64,000 bases of DNA, from positions 283,077 to 347,076 of the forward strand of contig JARGSG010000023.1 of the NCBI GenBank assembly GCA_030374805.1, given 5' to 3'. The translations under genes and the position numbers were made by a program. The DNA comes from Gracilaria gracilis (lineage: Eukaryota > Rhodophyta > Florideophyceae > Gracilariales > Gracilariaceae). Under the pieces are notes generated by a model. That model saw only the letters and a program-made list of their open reading frames with translations. It was not told the DNA's origin and searched no databases. Shown here piece by piece: positions 1-11,375 of the stretch (positions within the stretch are counted from its first letter, which is position 1; each line of letters begins with the position of its first letter).

Positions 1-1593
1 GCTGGATACGGACGCGTGCGATTTTCAAATTAAATGTACACTGCTCCAAGAACAGCCCGAAGAGAAGGAGGACAAACCCGTAGGGTATTAAAGTCGCTCA
101 TTTTTTTGACTCGAATGGGCCGACACGATAATGAAGAAGGAGTTTCTCGCATTCGTATAAGCAATTCCCTTGCTTACACTATACTTGAAGGGTGAACGTT
201 TCCCCGTACGCACAGATCAACATTCTTTATGGTGGATCCTAAACCTAGCCGGCTGCTCCAGAAAACCTAACAGGTGGCGAGTATGGCTCTCCGAGTTCGA
301 ATTCGATGTCGTGAACTGGGCTGGGATAAAGCACCGAGTTGCTGACGCCCTGTCGCGCATGCCCACCGAGAGATAGGATGAAGGACCTCTGGAGAACGAT
401 ATTAAATGCTTTGCAGTAGAACCAGGAGGGAACTTTGAGTACCCTTTGGCCAAAGTCGCAGTAGGGGAGACTATTTACGAAAACTTTCTCCTTGAATGGG
501 AAGATTCAAAATTTTACGCAGAAAATCTCGAGAGAGACACAGTACTGGCCATCGAAACAAAGCAAACCGGGGTGCTCCCTATTGCCAGTGGAGAATTCCA
601 TGCCGAGCGACTTAAGGACTCATGGTGTAAGAAAGGGCGTATCATCCCCAGACCAACGGGCAGGCGGAACTGTTTAACCGCACCCTCGTGAAAAGACCCC
701 CGATTACGTGTCCGAGCACCAGCAAGACTTGTACGATCTCGTTCAGCGCCTGGTAAATGCGTACAATTCCAAAGTTCATTGAACAACAGGTACAACACCA
801 TTCGACCTTGTGCTGAAGAGTCACCAACCAGAGATCGTTATAGACGAACCCACGACTGTAATCTCCAATACTGGATCCAGCGAAGAGTATGAGGCTACCG
901 TGAAATGGTTGACAACTAACAGAATATGATCCCCTCTCTCCTAAAAGAAAACCAACATGAACGACATACAGAAGCGATGCAAGGCCAATTCGGATTCCCG
1001 TGTAAGTTTTCACCGACAACCAACCTCGGAAAACAAGCGAGACCGCAGCAGAGGAAGGCATTGGACGAAAACTCCTCCCATGTAGTACTGGTCTCTTAAG
1101 AGTCGTCAAAGAAACCGAGAGCATCGTCACCATCCTTGACAGTACTCTAAAAGACAGAGTGTCAATCGACCTTGTCACAAAATCACCAAGGATTCGCACT
1201 ATCAATATATATGAACAGGCAGCCCCCACCCTACCTACTGAAATTCTGGCGAGCGACCGTCCTCTGCCTCCTCCTACACCCATTTCCGCCGGAGAACTGC
1301 CTCTACGACACGACAGGCCTTTCTCGGCAGACCAAATTTAGCCCCTGTGGGATGAAATTGAAACCGCAGTCAGCGGCGCGAACGACGCCGCAAACCCGCA
1401 AGAGTTACTCAGCAGTGACTCTACCCGCGAATGGATAATATAGAGAATCGTGGAAGAGGCCGTAACACCCGACGGGAAAACAACAGTCAAGGTACGATGG
1501 TACGACTGTACACCGTTACAGGATACATGGGAGCCCCGTACTAGTATCCCTCACAACTTCGTTGCTACAATTCGATCCAGAAAACACTGTTGA
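1..1593 (+). pseudogene. Ty3/Gypsy pol remnant, element A (RNase H to chromodomain)
   Basis: The window opens inside a Gypsy RNase H domain: an LDTDACDFQIKC segment in the first 40 bases corresponds to the first catalytic Asp region, and the TDQHSLWWIL region near 205-240 holds a later one. RNase H ends near 376 (ADALSRMP). The integrase is almost gone: at about 640-655 the sequence jumps from the region upstream of the zinc finger straight to the third catalytic motif (YHPQTNGQAELFNRTLV), so the first two catalytic Asp are absent. A TPFDLVLKSHQPE stretch near 815-850 is the integrase C-terminal region. A chromodomain-like tail (KVRWYDCTPLQDTWEP, about 1480-1560) ends at TGA 1591-1593. Several stops and shifts make it non-functional. 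Protein order is identical to copy 1 at 25.8-28.0 kb, but it is clearly a different family. Confidence 0.85.
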
Positions 1594-2788
1594 AACCCAC
1601 AGGGATCAAAAAGATGCGCTTGAAACCACTCGTCGCGCACACACTTGGCTTGACCGTGGCACGTGCTCATGGGTGCCTTGTACAACACGGTGCAACCTGC
1701 GCCATGTAACAGTGCAACGACTCTCACTCTTCATACCTACGCCAGTATGCACAGTGCACACTTACATGGTACACGTCCAATGGGTAGCCGAGTTGGCCTA
1801 AATTAAAAGCTCTATAAACGAACGCGTGCCACCTCAAGACTTCTAAGTATTTTGATGTCGCGTGCACCCGAAATCGGGCATTCTAAGCCTCCCGCATGCC
1901 TTCGTCACAGAAATAACAGCAACAGGATATGTCCCCGTTTCTGGCCCCATATGGGAGGGTAATTTCAAGGCCAAAAGTTTTGATTCTCCTTGCAAGTAAC
2001 CCTTCGGGAAAATCGCCAGTACGAACACGTACCCTGGTATTCACCGTACACTACAACGTAACACCGCCTATTGTGCACGCACGGTCATTGCTGGACGAGG
2101 GAACACCTCACGACGCCATATACTTGGGAACCACGCACACCCCAAGAAGGAAAGAGACCTACGTGAACATACGCAAAGCCCCAGCACTGTACGCATGTTG
2201 CTCACTACTCCACAGCGACTCGCGACACCAGATAGGACCAATATGACCGGCATCTCGCTCTCACTGGGGTATAAAGGGTGATAAACGAGCAGCGGTGTTT
2301 AACGTGTGAATTTTGTGGATTCAGGAGAGCATCTTAAATCTAAGACTCTCTCTGACGGTTTCGACGTCGACCACGCACAGCGTCAGCCGTACCGCTCTTT
2401 TGAGGTGGTGTCGAGTCTTCGGAAGACCTGGTTTGCCCCACAGTGGGGGAGGTGGCCGTGAACAGCCATTCGCCACCACCGACATGCTTGTCCTTGCTCT
2501 TAGCGGGCTCTCCCACATATCCATCTGCGTCACCGCCCTCTGAAGCTTGCCCAGCGCCCGGACCAGCTGCAGACAAACTACTGCCCACGTTGGGATACCC
2601 CACTTGGGAGAAGGGTTGCACCCTTCACTTGCGAGGGGCCACCATTCGTCACCCGAAGCTTCACAGTCGTCAATACTTTAGGAAGGTTGCCTTCTTTGGT
2701 GCACGGTTATTAAACACCCTGACGCGCTAACAATATCCCCTCCACCCCGTCTTTCACGTCTTGTACACCACCCCAGTTAGTACACGCA
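1594..2788. other. Convergent spacer of element A between pol and aORF
   Basis: About 1.2 kb lies between the pol stop and the end of the minus-strand aORF. It contains the conserved block listed separately (1843-2028). A TATA-like GGTATAAAG occurs at 2268-2276 on the plus strand. Short open frames in this stretch show no recognisable domain. Part of it could be a solo LTR, but I found no matching second copy. Confidence 0.4.
1843..2028 (-). other. Conserved block or small ORF downstream of aORF (family A)
   Basis: A 61-codon minus-strand frame here aligns without gaps over its last 44 codons with the 62-codon frame at 28381-28569 in copy 1. Both share GYLQGESK, then KLP.HM, an IS.TK segment, RL.M.D.G, and both end QNT-stop. 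About 27 of 52 compared residues are identical, although the surrounding spacer is hardly alignable. The DNA itself is also conserved (a CTAAGTATTTTGA end and CTTGCAAGTAACC), so this may be a cis-acting element rather than a protein. It lies on the same strand as the aORF and downstream of it. Confidence 0.55.
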
Positions 2789-5013
2789 TCAAAATCCCGC
2801 GGATGGGATCCGTAAGAGCCTGAAAGTTTCCCCTCGGGGTGGGAGTTGCGGAACATCGAGGCGCGCTGTCACGTCCTCAAAAAATTCCCCCAGAATCTGG
2901 AAAACTTGGACAGTAATGATCTCTATCAAAGCCTCTCGAAGGCTTGTTATCCGCTGGGGCAACAAGCGAAGAGTAAAACATCGCTCACCTATACTTGACC
3001 TGCGGTAGAAGCGCTCAGAAGAGAAGCCAGGGGGCTCCCTAAATTTCTGATGACTTTGTATCATTAGAGCATCGAACGCCAAACCCACTTCGGGACTCAC
3101 CGCAACACCTGGTGCTAATTTCACGCCCAAAACCATGAGGCTGAGCGCTTGTGGGACACCAGTCGGGATGATAGAAACACCAATTGCGGGAGGAGCTACC
3201 GAATTTGAGAGACCAGTTGGGACAACGTAGACACACCCACAACCGAGAGCCACCGAGAAACCAAAAGAAGGCACTGCGCCAGATCCGGAGGGAGCCGTGT
3301 CCTGGTTCTGCCTGGATGGAACATCCTCGGCGGCCACTGCAATTTGCTAATCCGACCGAGTGGCGGCCCGAACAGCACTCGGGTCACTAACGAGACTCCC
3401 AAGGACGGCAGTTTCATGGCCATGTCTGAAAAAAGAAATCTGCTCATCATCCTCCGGCTGAAAAATAAGTGGGGCGGCGTTCGCGGGTTCCGTAAGACCA
3501 CGAGGCGGCCCAGAGGGATCATGAAGACATTCTTCTACGAAACACACCCCGTGGGGCCAGTAGTCCTTGAACTCGGCCTGGTGAGGGCCCGGAATTCTCT
3601 CCCCAACGGGACAAAATGGAAAATTATTCCCGTACGCCTTCTCGTCATCTTTCCTAGCGGGATGCTTTGGTATGTCATGGTAGAGGTATTCCTCATAGCC
3701 ATACCAGAGAAAACCGAATTTTTGGTACCACTCTACGTGGTAGACGTCATTCGGAAGCCAGCGAACCGCATGGAACCCGTACTGGGAACCACGAACAATG
3801 TTCTGTACACCCAACGCTTTCGCATATCGTATAAACGTGGCAGGAAGCGGGTAGACTTCAAGTTCGCGTCGTCGCATTCAAGACACTTGCTACGAACCAG
3901 AACCCCATACCCGGCCTTTTACATCCAATCCAAAAACAGGGACACGACCCACTCCACGAAGAAGATCTGCCACAGGGCATTCGTTAACTCTGTCTTTGGT
4001 CCTAGCAGAATATTCGTGTCATTAGCGCTGAAAAACGGGGGTGAAATGCTCATATAGCAGGACACTGACATGATAACCCCCGGGCTACTATCAATATGAG
4101 TATAATGCTGCTCCCTTGCGTTGTTGGACATGTCAAAGTAGTCCTGGATGGGGCAGGGCAGGCAAAGAGGAATTTGGGCGTCCCCCAGATGCAGGCATCA
4201 TCGGCGACAAACTCCCCCAACACTCGTGGACACGAACCCAGTATATCTTGTAATACGGCGGCTTGAACGCGACAACACTGAGGAGACAACGACCGGGGGG
4301 TAGGATCAACATGTTCTCACCGAGTTGGACATAATCAGCTTGCAACCGCCCGATAGCGTCGGCAGTCCGACACTGATATTTTATCCCATCCCAGCAACGG
4401 ACAAACGGCATGTTCGGACGCCAACTCCGAGAGGAACCAGTCCGGATGTCCTGTGCAGGACTGATCGACATGTGTCCCCAGTGGGCACGCCGCACGACTC
4501 CACACGCCCTCAGCGATTTTTCTATGAGAACTTTTATTAAATTGGGACCAAATCGAATTGTTTCGCATTAAATAAGACTCCCTCTATCGAGAGATATTGG
4601 GATACGGGATACGGAGTCCCCAAATGGCGGTCACCGACATGGACTCGCTCAAGAGCCGTAGTGTGATCATAAACCTGTATTGGGTTAAACCAGACTTCAT
4701 TTGACCCATCGGGAACGCTATTCGTACGCGCCGAGGACTTACCGGCAGGGCCGCCACCTCTAGGGGCTGAGATTCGCGGAACCGCTCCCTCGGGGTCGAA
4801 CATTTCAATTGCCGAAGAAGACTGCACGCCCAAAGACGACGAACGCAGTTCCCATTGAAGGCTACGCTTTTGTGCTCCTCGAGTGGAAGTGGCAATCTTC
4901 TTTTCGGCTGGGAGGAACGTGACTTCGTCGAGCACTTGCACACTGGCGCCCGACTCAACCGGACATTGTAATTTTTCGGTGTAATCCGTCGCGTTTTGCC
5001 TCACGCCGAGCAA
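2789..5013 (-). pseudogene. Decayed antisense ORF of element A (aORF-A)
   Basis: Minus-strand frames at 4537-5013, 4133-4495, 3919-4131, 3347-3877 and 2789-3337 follow one another in protein order and together resemble the aORF of copy 1. The best anchor is ALWQIFFVEWVVSLF (about 3945-3990), which matches LIWSIALAEWAVLVA in copy 1 and LWSVVLTEWAVRTAA in element D. The next frame carries PLPATFIRYAKALGVQNIV, matching the IPPRVIRDIRLFGIGTIV region. The last frame has a helical SLREALIEIITV segment matching SVVEALTLLESI. At least four frameshifts separate the pieces. Function is unknown. The alignment is by eye at low identity, but order and position relative to pol agree. Confidence 0.65.
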
Positions 5014-5640
5014 ATCCGCGCACGGTCGTGGGTCAAAGTTAATCGGTGAGGGATGCCTTACATCAGAACAGAATGGGAGGCTACTTATGCATCTCGCCAG
5101 ACATTATTTCAATATGGTATACACCAGGCGCACCGTCACCCATACCCGTACCGGGACTTGCGCACTAACTGCACAACAAATTTGTACTGCACGTAATCGT
5201 CGGTGTTATCGGAATGAAATTTTGGGTGTCAAAAATGACCGAAATAAAATGATCGAAAAACCGCTGATTTTATCCAAATTTGAATGTGCTTAACTTTCGA
5301 AAATATTTCCATATTTTCACTTATGCTAGTTTGTGTGGAAAGGATCACTCAAGATTATTTCCATAATTGCTACTTTGGATGGAAAACAAAATAGCAGGTC
5401 ACTTCCGTTATTGCTCGTTTCGGAACCCAAAGTAAGTGTGTAAATGGCTCATATCCAGATGTTAACGGCAGTAAATAAGGATATATATCCCCTACTCGCG
5501 ATATATATTCATAGATAGCTGTTTATTGAATACGATCAGAAGAATACAAACCTTTCAAATAAGAATTCTCTGTAGAGATTGGCACATCTATTCAACAACT
5601 CTCATATCAGATATCTGCCGTTTATTCTCTCACTATTGAA
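5014..5640. other. AT-rich stretch, possible 3' LTR remnant of element A
   Basis: No credible gene. The position just beyond the aORF start is where a 3' LTR is expected. A TATA-like run occurs near 5480-5490 (GGATATATATCC) and another near 5500-5510. No polypurine tract plus TG boundary can be fixed, and the second LTR is outside the window. Confidence 0.3.
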
Positions 5641-5691
5641 ACGCCTTCGCATCACGTACCACCTCCCTTATCACTACGCCCTACCCTTCGT

Positions 5692-6861
5692 GTGCCATAT
5701 TACGCTTCCGGCTACGCACCACGCTTCTCCCCCAATAACTCTACACCACTCCCCTCCATGCCTAACTGGTTTTTTGAAGGCTGCTCTTTTTTCGCTCGCA
5801 CCATGACTGCGATTCAAAGGCAACGAAGGAGATGCCCCAATCGTTCGACAGTCAACAAACGTTTCCTCTCCCCCGGTGGCAACGTCCTTCACTTCTCCAC
5901 ATGCACAAAGCGTCACAAGTCCATCCCCCAACCCCCACCACGACCCCCGCCTTCTCTCTCCAATCGCGCTCCCGATATCGTTTTAATCTTCGGCGAAGAC
6001 TCCTACCACCAGCAACAGATCTCCCTCTCCGTCCAAAACCAAGGCGCCTATCATATTGTAGGCACCTTTTTCTGCTCCCTCTCTCGCTCCCCATCTCCTC
6101 TATGCGACCCTCTCCTTCCCTCTCTTCAACAACTCTTACCTCGAACAAATGGTCTTCTACATCTTTTCCATCGCCTCCACCTTCGGCCACCGCAAGGCAG
6201 ACGAACTCATCTCTCTCCTTCACGACCCCGCCTTCTCCGAATAAGCCTTCCACAACGCCGTCTCCTCCCCCTCGCAGTGCCCTCGATTTCAAGCAGACCT
6301 CTTCTAACACCGAGTCAGCAACATCGGTTTCTTCCCATCACACTACACCACCCACAGCACCTCTTTACAGCCACCATCTTCCAAAAGAATGCTATCCAAG
6401 TCCTCAAACGACAGCTCTCAGACTCCGATATCACCTTCGTCCACCACGTCTCCGATACAAACTCCTCCTGCTCTCCCTCTTTTGCTTCCTTCCTCGGAAA
6501 AGAAGCTGTACCAGCCCTTAAGCACGCATTTAGGCAGTCTTCCAATATCTTCTGCATCTTACACACCCCTGAGAACACCGGTATCGACTCTTTCATTGGC
6601 ATCGTCCAAGTATACTCCAACAAGTCCTCCACCTCCCTCAAATTCTCTTCCATCATCTCCTACCCCCTTCAAATCACACTCCACAACTTCTCCGATTCGT
6701 TCCATCGCAAATGTATCACCAACAACCTCACCCTTCTCGGATACCTTCCAACATGTTTTAATCTGACCACCTTTTCTCAAGAATCCAATTGCATCTCCGA
6801 AACCTTGTTCAGCATCTCCCGCTCTATATTCTCCATTATCACCATATGCCTGCTTAGTTGA
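5692..6861 (+). pseudogene. KDZ/Plavaka-like DNA transposase remnant
   Basis: The plus strand is strongly pyrimidine-rich here and gives one 389-codon frame, although the coding signal shifts between frames. The recognisable part is near the 3' end: a VYSNKSSTSL segment, then SYPLQITLHNFSDSF and LLGYLPTCFN. This resembles the fungal transposase motif in which an Asp-containing SDKT-type box is followed by YP(I/V)YLTIGN and LLGYLP. Asn replaces the expected Asp in that box. Upstream, DIVLIFGEDSYHQQQ could be another motif. Assignment rests on remembered motif similarity only. The start is arbitrary and the 3' end runs into Helitron sequence near 6.9 kb. Confidence 0.35.
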
Positions 6862-6934
6862 TAGGCCACTCTCTTCAACTGCCCGATATGAAATTCTGTC
6901 ACGCCATTTCAATGAACGTGCTTTGGATTGAAGT

Positions 6935-7990
6935 ATGAAAAGCAATAGAGAATTCAAAGCGGCGCTTCTAGCTACACAATTTCATAAATGCAAATCCTAT
7001 TCCTTGAGTGATGGTAAATCATGCAGACTCTGGTTCCCGTTTCCCTTGCAGAAGCGTGGTTGCGTGTCATTGAGACGAACAAATTCAAATGAAAAGCGTT
7101 CACTGCTCTTGCTACAAGGATATCCTCTCATTCAAATTCTACTCATCCAATGCTGACCTCCATGTTCCATTCCAACACAGACGTCACCGTGGTCGATGGA
7201 AAAAGTATATCGAAATCGATGTGTGTATGCTCCTACGCTGTCAAAGCTAATAAAATCCCATTGTTCGATAAGACATGTCTACGTAGAATATTCTGAGTAA
7301 TGGTTTGGATGACAGGAAACGTCTCGGATCCATTGCGCTTCAGTCAGATAGTTCGAAAACAGATGGAGCACAAGAAGCGGTTGAATATCTTTTTGAGAAT
7401 GCACTGACGTTTTTTCTTCTTCTGTGCAAAATATCGAGGCCAAGTTTCTTTCAAACCATTCTAAAACATTCTCAGATTAAGAAAGAAGCGCATATAAAGC
7501 TGGTAAAGAAGATGAGAGAAGTGGGAAATATATTCTACGATGTTTAGCACCAGATGTTGCTGCTTCAGTTCAATTGAAATAGAATCTGTACAGGGAAAGG
7601 CAGAGCAAAACAGATACGAACCAGTCTGATGTATTCATTTGAAACTACATTCGTCGACCGAACATCCCAAAACATCTTTCGGTTTCCAAATTCATTGAGA
7701 CTCACGCGGTACGCAAACTGGGCAAATCACGTGTGAACTATAATCATGATATTTAATGTTACATAAATCCGAAACGGATCCACAGATAACTGGGCCCTAT
7801 CATAATTCTCCCACTCAGATTGCCTATAAGATAACAATTGAAAGCGATGGAATAGAAGTTCACAATATCTTAAATATTCCTTCTCGAGGATATGTAGATG
7901 ACAGCTCTCCGTCCTCCGCCGCAGGGAGACGCGGGAAAGAAGAAAAATGAGACAAATTTAGAAATACCGTATAATTGTGACGTTATACTT
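6935..7990 (+). pseudogene. Helitron A remnant, Rep region (zinc-finger part)
   Basis: Frames in this stretch match Helitron B on the other strand. QFHKCKSYSLSDGKSCRLWFPF (6973-7040) corresponds to QFHKSNHYC..CRKSCRFSFLF in B; Helitron Rep proteins have such a Cys/His segment ending in CRF.FP. Next come NTDVTVVDGKS and MCVCSYAVKANK (about 7175-7250), matching TTDVTVITRNS and MYVCSY in B. YIRRPNIPKHLSVSKF (about 7650-7700) matches YIRRTSSFKHLPAIES in B. Stops and shifts are frequent. The upstream HUH portion is missing, replaced by the transposase remnant ending at 6861. Downstream the element is interrupted by the DDE transposon and resumes near 11.84 kb. Confidence 0.6.
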
Positions 7991-8653
7991 TTGGATTCCG
8001 CTTTAGAGATAACGCGCGCTGTAATATGTATGACGAGATGTATTCTCTCGCATGAAATAAAGGGGTTTCATATTTTGCATTTATACTATATCCAAACAAA
8101 GTTCTACAACCTCTATAATATGTTTCGTAAAAGTTCATTAGATGTCGTACGACTTCTCTCCACATTGAAATGAAACTTGAACGATATTGGCAACAGCATG
8201 AAAACAAACACAATGCAGCGCTCGCTTGTGGCGAAAGCAACTTGTAAGCACCAAAAACTGCTTCAAAAAATGATGAATATTTTCATGCCTTGCTCGAAGA
8301 AGTTTATGCATTGGCCTTTGAGCCATATTCGCCTTCAATTCTGTAAAACAAGACCCATCTCCATATCCAGCGTCTGAAACGACCCGTTCATTTGAAAGTA
8401 AACGATGCTTTAAATCATGCCGAAATATTTTTATATCGGAGTATAAACTACAAGGGTAACCGCCATTTATCCATACAAATTCTCCAGTTCCAACACTAAT
8501 ACCAGTTTTATACCGCTATCCAGGACCATGAGATTTGTGCGAGTACCAATTTGCAGAGAAAGGATGCGGTTCTTGTATAGGGCAGTCGGTACCATCTACC
8601 GACATATAGCATCCACCGAACGGTACATTAAAGAACCTTGAATTTAAGTATAT

Positions 8654-8712
8654 CTTTCCAACGATATTGTTAGAATTTTGAAAAAGTTAAAAATAAGGAA
8701 AGACACACATAC
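8654..8712 (-). other. Spliceosomal intron in transposase copy 1
   Basis: On the minus strand a GTATGT donor at 8712 follows the codons for LKNLKV. A TTCTAAC branch-like motif (CTAAC about 15 nt from the end) and an AAAG acceptor at 8654 precede IYLNSRFF in the same phase. Length is 59 nt. Copy 2 has a GTATGT...TAG intron at the equivalent codon (35759-35821, 63 nt), which supports it strongly. Confidence 0.75.
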
Positions 8713-8980
8713 AACTTTGAGATTTTTCAGATGATTGACAAATACCCAGCACCATTTTCGAAAGGTTTTCTCATCTGCTCCACAAATTGACGAATTCCCA
8801 TGCTCAGAAGCATACTGGCGAAGAAACAGCAAACTCCAGAGTAAATGCTTTGGTTTCGCGTCATTGCTCAGGTGAATTCTAATATAATTCCATATTGTAG
8901 CGCATGCGGCATATGAAACCCCAAACATGGATCGGAATCGTTTACTGTACGAACCAAAACGTCCTCTTTGAATCCCTCCG

Positions 8981-9257
8981 AACAGCAAATCTGGCCGAAA
9001 TATGGCCGAAATGGGGCCGAAATATGGCCATTTAGCTCGAAAACTTGTGAGGACGTGTAACGAGCTAAGATAAAAAGCTTTTACTTTCCTTCGTATGGCC
9101 GAAATACGGGCGAAACATGGCCCAAATATGGCCGAGGTGTACACGTGTCAATGATCAAAAGCATTCAATTTACCTAGTCACACGTTTTCACGGGTTTTCG
9201 ACCTAGATAGCCATATTTCGGTCACATTTCGGCAAGATTTCGGCCAGATTTGCTGTT
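8981..9257. mobile_element. Small foldback or MITE inside transposase copy 1
   Basis: The left arm starts AACAGCAAATCTGGCCG at 8981 and the right arm ends with its exact reverse complement (CGGCCAGATTTGCTGTT) at 9257. The arms continue for about 50 bp as degenerate runs of the unit GGCCGAAATAT, with extra copies internally near 9096-9135. It interrupts the transposase reading frame between KYTEKNSLP and FGSYSKRF. No clear target duplication was found, so the exact ends may be off by a few bases. Confidence 0.7.
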
Positions 9258-9679
9258 GGTAAGGAATTCTTTTCAGTATACTTATGCTCGCGCCTCGGAA
9301 CGTACTCACAGTTGCTTTCTTGATGGGGGGCGACATTGTAGTTGTGTTGTTCGTTAGGTGTCATGAGCCCATCAAAGAAATGTGTTCTTGTAGTAATGTC
9401 TAAAGTCAGAAAGCGATCTTCAGATATTCCAGTGATTTTTTTCTCCAATAGTTGTGAACGCCACGGCCGCACATAGGGTGCAGATAGGGTTTTGAGTTTG
9501 GTACATAATGTTAGGCACTTGTATCGCGGTACATGCTCTACATTTTCACTTTGTAGCGATGGATGTCGGGTGCATACCTGGAAAATGTAGTACATGTCTT
9601 CTACTTGCTCCTTCCCGACATTCTGTAATGGACAGATATCAATAATAATTTCGTGACAATTTGACACAAATTGAATCAA

Positions 9680-10523
9680 TTTTTACATCCGTGTCAACGA
9701 AAGGCAATGAAGTATATGAATCTCAACTGCAACTTAACCAAAGTATACTTGCTCTAGATTGATAACATCACTAAATATTATGAAGTCGTACATAATCTTC
9801 TTTTAAATTGCTCCCATTTTTCAAGAATTACGGATTCAAAGTAAATAGGAAGAGATCCATTTGTTGTCAGTAGAGAGTCCACTTCAGCAAAACGAGCCAA
9901 AATGTAGTGTATCATCAAAGTTGTGTTCCAGATTTGTCTATGTAGATGTTCTTGATTTTGCTCTAGGCCTATGTCATTCTGGTCCTTTGCTCAAAAGCCT
10001 CATTTCAGATTTCTGAACATTTCATAGTGTCAAAACTGAGTTCGCACCGGTCAACTCTCACCAGAACGATTTGCATTATTGCAAAGGCTTAGCTTAGATA
10101 TGCTCAGGGAGACTGCAGTAAGAAGTTATAACGTTGCTGGTGCCTAGCAAATAATAAATGTACACAAAGAAACGTGACAACCTTACATAATCTTACAATG
10201 CCTGCTTACTTGGAAAACAAGGTATCGGTAACAAAGAGAAATCCTAACCCCAATGCGGCTCAACGCAGAACTTTGACGAGACGTTTCGTTCTTTTAAAAC
10301 ACATCAGAAAGTAATTCATTCAAATGCGAAGCGTGATTGAAACAAAACCATCGGTGGTTAGAATTTTGAGACATAAAGTGATTCATCTCTTAAGTAAAGA
10401 GGGCAACACCGGTTTTGTGGGTGAATTTGCGGGATCAAAGCCATTAACAAAGTAGTACATAAAGTTAGACACTTCTTTGCCCGGCAAGAGTTTCACAGTC
10501 CTGCCACAACGTTCGATCAAACA
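9680..10523. other. Intergenic region between the two divergent transposon genes
   Basis: AT-rich, with no frame longer than background. It sits between the transposase start and the start of the divergent ORF, so it probably contains both promoters. Nothing specific is visible. Confidence 0.4.
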
Positions 10524-11375
10524 ATGTCGTCTTCAGCAACCCGCCCTCGTCTTACGGAAAACTCCGCTGCCGTTCGAAAACTAAAGACTATGTTTGACAC
10601 TGGTCAACTTCTAGGAAATGAAACGGCGAATGAAGTGTACAATATGGACCCCATATGCAAACCTTTCTGATTCTCGACCTTCAAGACAAAGTATCACAAG
10701 ATTCGTAATGAGAAAATTCTGAGTTGATTACGTATGTGTCAATTGGAACTTTCAATATTTTGTAGAATAGCTCACATATTCCAAAGATGTTTTGAACCCT
10801 CAGTCTTCTGAACAACCAACTACTGAAATCGCAGAAAATGACAATGAAGAAGACGAATTGGTTGCTGTAGGGGATAAAGAAAGTGATAAACAGGTTATTA
10901 TTGACGAAGGAAATTTTTACCCTTTGGTGTTGATGTCCGAATGAGAAAAAACCAGTTCGACTACAAAGCGCTTAACGTTAGCTATTCTTCTACCATCAGG
11001 TATAGATATACAGAGCATTTCAAGTGGTGTTGTTCATGAGGGAAAGGGCTTCGAAATTGTTCTGATTTGGCCCGAACCAATGACGGATGTTAGTGTGATC
11101 GCAAACTTTGGTTAACCAAACAGTGTGACTCGATGGAGGATTATCATCCAAAAATTGGTGGCTTCCAGAAAGCGCTAAAGCAATTACGAGAATCAGCGAA
11201 AGCCCAAGTGAAGTCTTCCTGTATCATTTCTCTCCCTTTTTGTGTCGAATGTCACGTTTTAGGGAAGCAAATACTGACATTTCCGGATCGTACCAAAATA
11301 TTTTATGTGGATCTGAAAGCTCCGGATGATAAGTATTTGAGGAAGGAAGATATTATTTGTGTAGAAATTACTTGA
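10524..11375 (+). pseudogene. Transposon-associated ORF2 of unknown function, copy 1
   Basis: The proposed start is the ATG at 10524 (MSSSATRPRLTENSAAV). It is followed by ETANEVYNMDPICKPF-stop-FSTFKTKYHKIRNEK. A possible very short intron with GTATGT donor and TAG acceptor lies at 10732-10765. Later come ILLPSGIDIQSISSGVVHEGKGF, IWPEPM, HPKIGGFQKALKQLRESAK, IISLPFCVECHVLGKQILTF and a YVDLKAPDDKYLRKEDII ending. The same landmarks recur in copy 2 at 37.57-38.29 kb. In-frame stops (for example after MSE near 10944) make it a pseudogene. I do not recognise a domain. The gene always accompanies the IS5/Harbinger-like transposase here, so a second transposition protein is a reasonable guess. Confidence 0.6.

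Larger units (their letters stand above)
8138..9679 (-). pseudogene. IS5/Harbinger-like DDE transposase, copy 1 (interrupted)
   Basis: Reading leftward: an N-terminal part (9679 to about 9258), a 277-bp insertion (8981-9257), then KRFRSMFGVSYAACATIWNYI, PKHLLWSLLFLRQYASEH and GADEKTFRKWCWVFV. After an intron comes a catalytic-type MSVDGTDCPI box, WYSHKSHGPG-stop-RYK, INGGYPCSLYSDIKIF (second Asp) and VVSDAGYGDGS. The end is RARHENIHHFLKQF followed by FRHKRALHCVCFHAVANI. This order fits the DDE superfamily endonuclease type related to IS5/PIF-Harbinger. An in-frame TAG near 8522 and the insertion show it is dead. The minus-strand gene diverges from the ORF at 10524. Confidence 0.75.

Noticed and set aside
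5852-6310. 152-codon minus frame rich in Gly, Glu and Arg
   Set aside because: Direct result of the pyrimidine-rich plus strand; the plus frame has the transposase-like motifs.
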